Shown piece after piece: positions 1 to 6,469 of a DNA stretch of 63,660 nt (its first letter is position 1; each line of letters starts with the position of its first letter). The notes below the pieces were generated by a model that was given only the letters and a program-made list of their open reading frames with translations, was not told the DNA's origin and searched no databases. The stretch is from SAR202 cluster bacterium bin90 (GTDB lineage Bacteria; Chloroflexota; Dehalococcoidia; Lucifugimonadales; JADFKI01), in the NCBI GenBank assembly GCA_002238855.1, contig MPND01000022.1:1-63660 (forward strand), in the 5' to 3' direction. The position numbers and the translations under genes are program-made.

Positions 1-488
1 AACGGCGCGCACTTCACGATCCCGAACCCCTGCGACACCGCATACTCCGCAGCCCGTCCAAACGACGCCGGCGACCTGTCCCGCGTCAACAGGTGCCGGT
101 TGATATTCGCCTAAAGCAGGATGCTCTCCTGAGGCTCCCCCCCAAGCTCCTCGGTCAGCGTCACGCCGCGCCGCCGCGCCGCCAGCTCGCTCACCGCAGT
201 CCGCAGCCCGCTCAGTGCCGTCGCCAGCGCCATATTCGCCTGCATTTCCCCCACCGCAAGCCCCAGCATCTCCTCCAGGTCCCCCTCGCCCGCGATCTCC
301 CGCCCTCGCAGCCTCCCCACAAGCTCAGCCGTCAGCCGCACCGTCTCCGCCGTATTCGCCCCGCAAGTTAGCTCGGCGGTCGCGACATTTCCTTCCCCGT
401 CATACGCCTCCACAAGAGTCCATGTCGTCGCCTCCGATGCCACCACCTCCGCAAACCGTATCCTCTCAATCTTCAGATTCTCACTCAA
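1..488 (-). pseudogene. Enolase-superfamily (MR/MLE) protein, interrupted by in-frame TAG
   Basis: Read on the minus strand from a TTG start at 488 (preceded by GAGGAG about 9 nt upstream), this encodes the N-terminal capping domain of a mandelate racemase/muconate lactonizing enzyme-like protein: 125 residues ending ...ESILL. A TAG stop lies at 111-113. Beyond it the same frame stays open to the left edge and reads ANINRHLL ... FGIVKCAP, which resembles the first two barrel strands of this superfamily. Relatives usually have Tyr just before ANINR, and TAT/TAC to TAG is a single-base change. I therefore read this as one gene broken by a nonsense mutation, or by a base error, rather than two genes. 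Its 3' part with the catalytic barrel residues lies outside the window. It follows the LLM monooxygenase gene on the same strand by about 100 nt. Confidence 0.75.
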
Positions 489-510
489 GCTGGCATCTCC
501 TCAAAAAAGT

Positions 511-575
511 CCCTTCCCCCTTGATGGGGGAAGAGCCTGACCCTGCAAAGTCAGGGGTTAGGATGGGGGTGAAAT
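511..575. repeat. REP-like double palindrome
   Basis: Two adjacent inverted repeats lie between the LLM gene and the enolase-like gene: CTTCCCCCTTGATGGGGGAAG (511-533 region), then a CCTGAC...GTCAGG hairpin, ending in GGTTAGGATGGGGGTGAAAT. The final block resembles the GTTAGGGTGAGGGG tail of the element at 4837-4871. These are dispersed, non-coding palindromes typical of genomes rich in small intergenic repeats. An additional role as mRNA-processing hairpin between the two co-directional genes is possible. Confidence 0.6.
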
Positions 576-587
576 TAACCCGGCATC

Positions 588-1523
588 TCAGGCTTCCGCA
601 AGCAGCCGCATCGTCCGCATTCGCGATTCATCCGTGTCGCCAACCGTCACGACGCTCGCCAGAACCTCGTCCGCTCCCCATTCGAGTATCTCTCGAACCT
701 TCAGCGCAACCGTCTCCTCATCCCCCGCGAGCAGCACCGAGTCCAGCATCTCGTCCGTCCATCCGCTCTCCTCAGACCCCGGAAACCCGGAAGCAGCAAA
801 CATCCGCGCATAGAACGGAATATGCGGGAAATAACCAAGCTGCTCCCTCACGGCATCCCGCGCACCCGCCAAATCCTCTGTCACGCACACCGCCGCATGC
901 ACCACCAGCGGCGGCATCTCACCGGCCGCACCCTCGGCAGCAGCCCGCATAGACGGCAGCGCCGTATCACGCACATACGGGTGCGGGCAAACCCAGCTTA
1001 TCGCGCCAATCCCCTCTGCGCCGCACATCTCGAACGAGCGCGGCCTCAGCGCCGAAGCCATCACGGCAACACCCGTCGGCCCTGGCAGTGACGCCTTCGC
1101 AACGATCTGCTCACCCTGAAAATCAATTTCACCCGTCTCCAGCAGCCCCTTCAACACCTTCACATACTCGGTCAGATGACCCAGCGGCGCCTCGAATCCG
1201 GCACCAAAAGTCTCCTGCATCGCCTGCAGATGCCCTGGCCCCACGCCAAGACGCAGTCGCCCCGGCGCAACCGCGTCAATCGTCTGCGCCTGCCGTGCCG
1301 CCGTTATCGGATGCCGCGACCAGGTCTGCATAATCGAAGTGCCCAGCTTTATCGAATCCGTTCGCGCGCCCGCAACCGCCAGCGCAGTCAGAGCGTCACC
1401 CGCGTCGCCGCCCGAAGTCAGCCATACCGCCTTCACCCCAACGCTCTCCGCTTCCACCACCGAGTCTATGATCGACTGAGCATCCGGAGCCGGAATCGCA
1501 ACGCCAACAATCTTCTCACTCAT
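588..1523 (-). CDS. LLM class flavin-dependent oxidoreductase
   Basis: A 311-residue member of the bacterial luciferase-like monooxygenase family (TIM barrel using FMN or F420). Family signs are the N-terminal AIPAPDAQSIIDSVVEAE barrel entry, the IKLGTSIMQTWSRHPITAA segment around residues 55-73, and GRLRLGVGPGHLQAM near residue 90. The most F420-like hits I know carry the same layout. I chose the ATG at 1523 because AGAGGGG stands about 9 nt upstream; the open frame extends further to 1673 but those residues are not family-like. It is followed on the same strand by the broken enolase-superfamily gene, so the pair may have served one catabolic route. Substrate cannot be told from sequence. 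Confidence 0.85.
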   Translation of the reverse strand: MSEKIVGVAIPAPDAQSIIDSVVEAESVGVKAVWLTSGGDAGDALTALAVAGARTDSIKLGTSIMQTWSRHPITAARQAQTIDAVAPGRLRLGVGPGHLQAMQETFGAGFEAPLGHLTEYVKVLKGLLETGEIDFQGEQIVAKASLPGPTGVAVMASALRPRSFEMCGAEGIGAISWVCPHPYVRDTALPSMRAAAEGAAGEMPPLVVHAAVCVTEDLAGARDAVREQLGYFPHIPFYARMFAASGFPGSEESGWTDEMLDSVLLAGDEETVALKVREILEWGADEVLASVVTVGDTDESRMRTMRLLAEA

Positions 1524-1707
1524 TACTGCGAACCCCTCTAGCCTTATGCTTGCTACAATATTCTTACAGAACAAACGCGCATAGCGCGCCGATGCGATTA
1601 TAGCACGGCACCAGTAATATACATTCCACCCGAACCACAACCACCTTGACCCACCGTCATAGTTAGACCGCATAGGCTACCGAAAAACCGACATGGAGGC
1701 ATTACCA

Positions 1708-1827
1708 ATGACCATTACGCACGCAGTCCTCACTACCCGATGCAACTGTTCGACGGGAGATGTGCCGTTTTGCCTACACACAAACCTTCTACAATTACTA
1801 CTCTACGAAGACTCCTACCATACCTGA
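1708..1827 (+). CDS. Possible 39-aa leader or precursor peptide ahead of ABC exporter
   Basis: An ATG at 1708 sits 8 nt after a clear GGAGG (1695-1699) and opens a 39-codon frame ending in TGA at 1825-1827. The peptide begins MTITHAVLTTRCNCSTGD and has Cys at 12, 14 and 22. It overlaps the start of the ABC transporter in another frame. It may be a regulatory upstream frame, a small peptide handled by the exporter, or chance. The Shine-Dalgarno site is better than that of the transporter's own ATG. No family is recognised and confidence is low. Confidence 0.25.
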   Translation: MTITHAVLTTRCNCSTGDVPFCLHTNLLQLLLYEDSYHT

Positions 1828-3554
1828 GTTCCCACTGGCGCCTGATCTCCGTCGGCTTGGTGGCCTCACTCAGCATATCCTTGCTGTGGCTGCTACCACC
1901 CTACCTGACGAAAGTGATCATCGACGACGCCATTCCCAGCAGCAACGCCAACCTGCTGTTAGAGCTTGTGCTCGCGGTTGTGGGCGTAGTGCTGCTGATC
2001 TTGCTGCTTGATCTGGTGGAGTCATTCTGCCTCGAACGAGCAGGCCACAGTCTCGTGCGGGATCTGCGGCTCGACCTGTTCAACGCCATTCAGGCACAGC
2101 CATACAGGTTCTTCATTCACAATGACAGAGGAGCCATAACCGCCAGAATCTGGACTAATGTCGGGGCCATCCAGTGGATATTCCGATCCTCCCTCGTCGA
2201 TTTCGTAGGCTCGATACTGCTTATAGTCGTCACTCTTGGCTTCATGTTCACCTGGAATTGGAAACTCACCTTGCTGCTAATGGCCATTTGGCCGGTAATG
2301 TTTGGCATTGGGTTTTTGGTTAGCAGGTGGCGTGAAAGGACCGGAAACTCGATTGACGGGTGGTTTGATGAGAACGCTTCGTTCGTCCACGACCGGCTCA
2401 ACATAGACGGCTCCATTCTTCTTAACGGCGTCGGCTACGACCGCGCGACCGACAGCAGCATGTTCTCGGAAAAGTCGGCAAGGCTTCGCGAACTATTCGT
2501 CCGGGAAGGTCTTGCTAACGGCATAATGTCCAGCGTGGGAGCGATTCTCATCACCGTCTCTTCGGCGATAGTGTACCTGTATGGCGGATTCGGCGTGATC
2601 GACGGCGATCTTACCCTCGGCGTTCTCATCGCCTTCGTCGCTCTGTCAGCGCGCCTTGCGGGACCGGTTGGAAGGCTGGCCTCAATCCAGGTCGATCTTG
2701 CGGGATCAGTCGTCCATCTCCGAAGAATCTTCGAATGGATCGATCTCGAACCCGAAGTCAGAGACGCTCCGAACGCGATTGAGTTGCCAGCGGTGAACGG
2801 CCTCATTTCCGTAAGTAACGCGTCGGTGGACTACCAGACAGGCAGACCAATAATTTCCGATCTTTCTCACGACTTCCAGCCCGGCAAGATGACTGCCATC
2901 GTGGGACGAAGCGGCGCAGGTAAGACTACGCTGACCCATCTCATACTGCGGCTCTACGATCCAACTTCGGGCAACATCAAGATTGACGGCCACGACCTCC
3001 GCTCTGTCAGACTCGCATCGTTGCGAGAGCACATGAGCCTCGTGCCCCAGGATAGCGCCGTGTACAACACATCCGTCATGGAGAACCTTCTCGTCGCACG
3101 TCCCAATGCCTCGGAAAGCGAAATGATTGGCGCGTGCAAAGCCGCCCAGCTTCACGATTATCTAGCACTGCTTCCCGACGGATACGACACCGTAGTGGGA
3201 GAATACGGATATCGCTTGTCCGGCGGCGAGAGGCAACGGCTCGCCATAGCGCGTGTCATCCTTAAGCAACCAAGCATCGTCATCTTGGACGAACCCACAT
3301 CATCGCTAGATGGGATCACCGAGCGCGCGATCAAGGACGTCCTCGAAAGCACTCTATTCCAGAACGCCACCACTATCGTCATAGCCCACCGCCTGTCCAC
3401 AATCCTCAACGCCGACTCAATCATCGTCATGGACGAAGGCAGACTAATCGACTCCGGCAGCCACGATGAACTTCTCACAAGATGCGACCTATACCGGAGC
3501 CTATACAACGAACAATTCGCGCCCCAAACCACCACCACTACACCAGACCGCTAG
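1740..3554 (+). CDS. ABC transporter, fused permease/ATP-binding protein (MsbA-like)
   Basis: A 604-residue half-transporter of the exporter type: a six-helix membrane domain over roughly residues 30-320, then an ATP-binding domain. The nucleotide-binding motifs are all intact: Walker A GRSGAGKT near residue 388, signature LSGGERQRLAIAR near 492, Walker B IVILDEPTSSLD near 515 and the switch histidine in IVIAHRLST. It would function as a homodimer or with a partner encoded elsewhere, exporting lipids, peptides or drugs. ATG 1740 lacks a ribosome-binding site; a TTG at 1770 has GGGAG (1755-1759) about 9-10 nt upstream and may be the true start. A short SD-led frame overlaps the 5' end. The neighbours do not indicate a substrate. 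Confidence 0.9.
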   Translation: MQLFDGRCAVLPTHKPSTITTLRRLLPYLSSHWRLISVGLVASLSISLLWLLPPYLTKVIIDDAIPSSNANLLLELVLAVVGVVLLILLLDLVESFCLERAGHSLVRDLRLDLFNAIQAQPYRFFIHNDRGAITARIWTNVGAIQWIFRSSLVDFVGSILLIVVTLGFMFTWNWKLTLLLMAIWPVMFGIGFLVSRWRERTGNSIDGWFDENASFVHDRLNIDGSILLNGVGYDRATDSSMFSEKSARLRELFVREGLANGIMSSVGAILITVSSAIVYLYGGFGVIDGDLTLGVLIAFVALSARLAGPVGRLASIQVDLAGSVVHLRRIFEWIDLEPEVRDAPNAIELPAVNGLISVSNASVDYQTGRPIISDLSHDFQPGKMTAIVGRSGAGKTTLTHLILRLYDPTSGNIKIDGHDLRSVRLASLREHMSLVPQDSAVYNTSVMENLLVARPNASESEMIGACKAAQLHDYLALLPDGYDTVVGEYGYRLSGGERQRLAIARVILKQPSIVILDEPTSSLDGITERAIKDVLESTLFQNATTIVIAHRLSTILNADSIIVMDEGRLIDSGSHDELLTRCDLYRSLYNEQFAPQTTTTTPDR

Positions 3555-3858
3555 AATCTCCCACTTGACAACTCAAACATCCGTCCGTATCATAGATACC
3601 AATAGCAAGAACTAATATTCGCATAGACAAATTTTTCCGTCATTCCAGACACAGCGCTCCAACCTTTTGTCATTCCGAGTGAACCGCATCCATCCCCTGT
3701 CATTCCGAGCGAAGCGCAGCGGAGAGAGGAATCTAAAATCCTTAAACACCACAGAGCAACATTGAGCAGACCCTATTGAGCAGAAACTACTATCTGCGCC
3801 CTTTGTGCCTTCTGTGGCTATCCAACTGAAAACTCAGAACTGGTAACTCATAACTCAC
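3555..3858. repeat. Gene-free stretch with three GTCATTCC-type repeats
   Basis: About 300 bases without a gene. It holds three copies of a dispersed repeat beginning GTCATTCC: at 3638-3650, 3668-3681 and the most complete one at 3698-3734, where GTCATTCCGAGCGAAGCG is followed by GGAGAGAGGAATCT, giving an imperfect palindrome. The remainder is AT-richer filler with a CTTTGTGCCTTCTGTGGCTA tract (about 3800-3819) and short direct repeats such as AACTCAGAACTGGTAACTCATAA-like sequence near 3830-3855. I see no promoter or terminator that I can support. Confidence 0.6.
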
Positions 3859-5364
3859 ATGTGCAAAACGACCCCCTTACAGCACAAAATCCAGAAGCGC
3901 ACAGGCAACGGCGACCTAATCGCCAACTTCCTCGCCGACACCATCGAGGGCAAATACTCAGACGCCAAATACCACCACAAACTAGAAGCCGCAAAACTCC
4001 TGGCCCGCTACGGCTCCGACCAACCGGAGTCAGAAGAATCCCAATTCTGGGGCCTAATCCCCACTCCCGAAGAACTAGCAACTGCTCCTTCTCGTCATTC
4101 CTGCGAAAGCAGGAACCCAGAGGGGCAGGGTGGGGCGGACAATCCTCCTCATCCTGTACATCCTGTTAGTTACGCCGACATCCTAAACTACGACATAGCA
4201 CACCTAATCAGGCAGGAAACAGCCGAAGGTCACACCATCGCAGAGTTCCTATCCCACGTAATGACTCGAAGGGACCAGCCCTTCACACCCAAGAAACTCC
4301 GCATCCGCCACACCGACCGAATGGCAGCCGCCAAAGAAATCCTGCGCCGAGGCCACGGACACTGGGGCAGAAAGCCAAAGCTCAAAGTCTATGCCGACGA
4401 TGTGGAAGACACCAACGACTACGACACCCTGCACACCGATCTCGCGAAGCGAATGCGCGATTACAACGAACACGGCACAGACGCCATCCGATTCCTGCTG
4501 GACGTAATGAACGACACCAGTCTGGACCCCGAGGAAGGCTACACCTGGCACCACAAGATGTCAGCAGCCCATGAGATAATCCGTCGCGGCTGGGACACCA
4601 ACTACGACAAAATCACCTCCGAAATGCTCCAGGCATACTGGCAAGACCAGCAGTCCACCCGCCTCAGCATCGGCCAGAAAAAGCAACTAGCCGGCCTCCC
4701 CACATTCCTCGACGAATACGACCACTACGACCACTACGACCGCGAGGATTATGAGGCCATCGCCCAGTCCATCCGCGAGCAAGAAGACCGCGCAGAAGCC
4801 GCAGACCTCGAAGTAGCCTCTGCCCCCGGAAGAAGTCCCCTCTCCCCAGGGGAGAGGGTTAGGGTGAGGGGAAACACCCCTGCATCAAGCGCATCGAAGA
4901 GTCCAGCGGAGCGCGAAAACGGAAAGCAAGATCCCCACTACCCGCAATTCACCCGTCACTCCCGTGAAAACGGGAATCCAGCGGGGCAAGGCGCGGGCAC
5001 GGAAACCACCAACCCGTTCGTCCTGAGCCTGTCAAAGGACGAGTTCGGCAGCTCTACCGACAACACCGAGGACAACACATCCTCCCCATCCTGTACATCG
5101 ATGTCAGTTCCCCCCGACGACCTAGACTGCTACTACGAACCCCTAACCCCCGAAGACCAGGCAATCTTCAACTACAACTCACTCATAGAATCCGGCGAAT
5201 TCGAAGAAGGCGAAATAACCTTCGTACCACCATCAGAGGCGGCTCACCGCGACTACGCCATCGCCCTAAACCAAATCAAGGAAGCTGCCGAATCCGAAGG
5301 CATCCCCCTACTCCCCAACCCCCTGGCCGGCACCCTCAAAATGCCAACCATCCGCAGCCCCTAG
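3859..5364 (+). CDS. Hypothetical protein with threefold helical repeat and in-frame palindromic insertions
   Basis: A 501-residue protein that I do not assign to a family. Three segments share one pattern, G-x2-I-x2-FL ... (Y)HHK-x2-AA-x2-(I/L)-L-x-RG: residues about 16-53 (DLIANFLADTIEGK...HHKLEAAKLLARYG), about 120-167 (HTIAEFLSHVM ... MAAAKEILRRGHG) and about 206-254 (DAIRFLLDVMND ... HHKMSAAHEIIRRGWD). They look like repeated two-helix units, possibly DNA- or protein-binding. Between and after them the frame runs straight through several intergenic-type palindromic repeats (4093-4119, 4837-4871, 4954-4990, 5017-5047), giving low-complexity inserts such as RHSCESRNPEG, SPLSPGERVRVRG, RHSRENGNPAGQG and NPFVLSLSKDEF. 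The C-terminus after about residue 415 is acidic and Tyr/Pro-rich. No Shine-Dalgarno is obvious before ATG 3859. Confidence 0.6.
   Translation: MCKTTPLQHKIQKRTGNGDLIANFLADTIEGKYSDAKYHHKLEAAKLLARYGSDQPESEESQFWGLIPTPEELATAPSRHSCESRNPEGQGGADNPPHPVHPVSYADILNYDIAHLIRQETAEGHTIAEFLSHVMTRRDQPFTPKKLRIRHTDRMAAAKEILRRGHGHWGRKPKLKVYADDVEDTNDYDTLHTDLAKRMRDYNEHGTDAIRFLLDVMNDTSLDPEEGYTWHHKMSAAHEIIRRGWDTNYDKITSEMLQAYWQDQQSTRLSIGQKKQLAGLPTFLDEYDHYDHYDREDYEAIAQSIREQEDRAEAADLEVASAPGRSPLSPGERVRVRGNTPASSASKSPAERENGKQDPHYPQFTRHSRENGNPAGQGAGTETTNPFVLSLSKDEFGSSTDNTEDNTSSPSCTSMSVPPDDLDCYYEPLTPEDQAIFNYNSLIESGEFEEGEITFVPPSEAAHRDYAIALNQIKEAAESEGIPLLPNPLAGTLKMPTIRSP
4093..4119. repeat. Palindromic element (CGTCATTCCTGCGAAAGCAGG type), in frame within gene
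   Basis: CGTCATTCCTGCGAAAGCAGG with the stem CCTG-CGAAAG-CAGG, followed by AACCC. It belongs to the same family as the element at 4954-4990 and is read in frame as RHSCESRNP. Confidence 0.75.
4837..4871. repeat. Palindromic element (CCCTCTCCCCAGGGGAGAGGG type), in frame within gene
   Basis: A near-perfect hairpin CCCCTCTCCCCAGGGGAGAGG followed by GTTAGGGTGAGGGG. This is a widespread dispersed repeat in bacterial genomes; here it is translated as SPLSPGERVRVRG. Confidence 0.75.
4954..4990. repeat. Palindromic element (CGTCACTCCCGTGAAAACGGG type), in frame within gene
   Basis: Stem CCCGT-GAAA-ACGGG, then AATCCAGCGGGG. It is a second copy of the family seen at 4093-4119, with compensating stem changes (CCTGC/GCAGG versus CCCGT/ACGGG), and is translated as RHSRENGNPAG. 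Confidence 0.75.
5017..5047. repeat. Palindromic element (TTCGTCCTGAGCCTGTCAAAGGACGA type), in frame within gene
   Basis: The stem TCGTCCT ... AGGACGA encloses GAGCCTGTCAA. It is a well-known type of dispersed bacterial repeat often mistranslated as PFVLSLSKDE, which is exactly the peptide read here. Confidence 0.75.
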
Positions 5365-5569
5365 CCAATTCATCGTGCCTGACTCGTTCATGCGTCCCTC
5401 CTGCGAAGCATGTCCCCAACCCCGTTCGGGAAACAGGATTTCGGCGGCGGAGCGTGAGGAGGGCGAGCCCCGAAAAAGGGCGCCTATGAACAGCGAAGCC
5501 ATTCTCACCCGTTTGGCACACCCCCTCATTTGATGTAAGATACAAGCTATCAAAGGCAAGGACTTCGCT

Positions 5570-6457
5570 ATGGACGGCTTGATAGAACACGAGATTCCGG
5601 AGGGCAACCTGCCCACGATGCTCGTCGCCTTCGCAGGCTGGCCTGACGCAGCCGAGGCGGCAACTAGGGCAATGCGCTTCCTAGTCCGCAAGCTCCACGC
5701 AAAGAAATTCGCCGAAATCGACCCCGAAGAGTTTTACGACTTCACCCATGTCAGACCGCAATCACGCGTCAATCGTCGCGGCGAGCGCTCTACCCGCTGG
5801 CCGCAGAATGACCTCTACTACCACGCGTCCGACGATGACTCCCGCTCCCTTCTGCTCTTCGTCGGCACCGAGCCAAACCTCAAATGGCGCACATACTCCA
5901 ACATTCTGACAAGTGTCGCGCAGCGGCACGACGTCCGGCTAATCGTATCGCTCGGCGCGCTCCTTGACGCCGTACCCCACACCCGCGAACCCCGCGTTAC
6001 CGGCAGGGCAAGCTCTATCGAACTAACCCAGAAAGCCGAGTGGCTCGGCATCAAGAACTCCGGCTACCAGGGACCAACCGGCATCCACACCGCTTTCGCC
6101 GACGCCTGTACAGAGATTGGAGTGGCGCAGGCCAGCATCTGGGGCCACTGCCCGCACTACGTCAACACCTCCCCCGATCCCAAGGTCAGCCACGCCCTCT
6201 TGACGCGCCTACGCAGCCTCATAGACATCGACGTTGACCTCGAAGAACTTTACATCGCAGGCAACACCTATCAGGAAGAAGTCGACAAGGTCATCGCCAA
6301 GCAGCCCGACGTTAGCAGCTACGTCCGCCGCCTCGAACGCCGCTACGACGAAGCCCGCACCGCCACCGAAGAAATCCCCAGCCCCGAGACCATGGTGGAA
6401 GAACTCGAAAACTTCCTCCGAAGCCAGAACCCGGGCGGCGACGATTCCGACGCCTAG
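5570..6457 (+). CDS. PAC2 family protein
   Basis: A 295-residue protein of the PAC2 (proteasome assembly chaperone 2-like) family. The N-terminal LVAFAGWPDAAEAATRA matches the family's opening strand and helix; the middle has LLLFVGTEPNLKWRTY and the region around residues 150-190 has the conserved YQGPTGIHTAF and IWGHCPHYV segments. Bacterial PAC2 proteins are cytosolic and of uncertain function, often found in actinobacteria and Chloroflexota. The C-terminal 60 residues are acidic and helical. ATG 5570 is preceded by AAGGCAAGGA. The gene converges with the binding-protein gene downstream, 12 nt apart. Confidence 0.88.
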   Translation: MDGLIEHEIPEGNLPTMLVAFAGWPDAAEAATRAMRFLVRKLHAKKFAEIDPEEFYDFTHVRPQSRVNRRGERSTRWPQNDLYYHASDDDSRSLLLFVGTEPNLKWRTYSNILTSVAQRHDVRLIVSLGALLDAVPHTREPRVTGRASSIELTQKAEWLGIKNSGYQGPTGIHTAFADACTEIGVAQASIWGHCPHYVNTSPDPKVSHALLTRLRSLIDIDVDLEELYIAGNTYQEEVDKVIAKQPDVSSYVRRLERRYDEARTATEEIPSPETMVEELENFLRSQNPGGDDSDA

Positions 6458-6469
6458 CCCGAACTCACC

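Noticed and set aside
111..113. TAG as a pyrrolysine or selenocysteine-like recoded codon
   Set aside because: The family has Tyr at this spot one base away, and TAG is used as an ordinary stop in other genes here; no supporting structure was seen. Nonsense change is simpler.
215..952. Long plus-strand frame rich in Pro/Ser opposite the LLM and enolase-like genes
   Set aside because: Composition is that of an antisense shadow of GC-rich coding sequence; the minus-strand frames have clear family motifs.
3669..3734. GTCATTCC repeats as a terminator for the ABC transporter
   Set aside because: They lie over 110 nt after the stop, lack a T-run, and belong to a dispersed repeat family.
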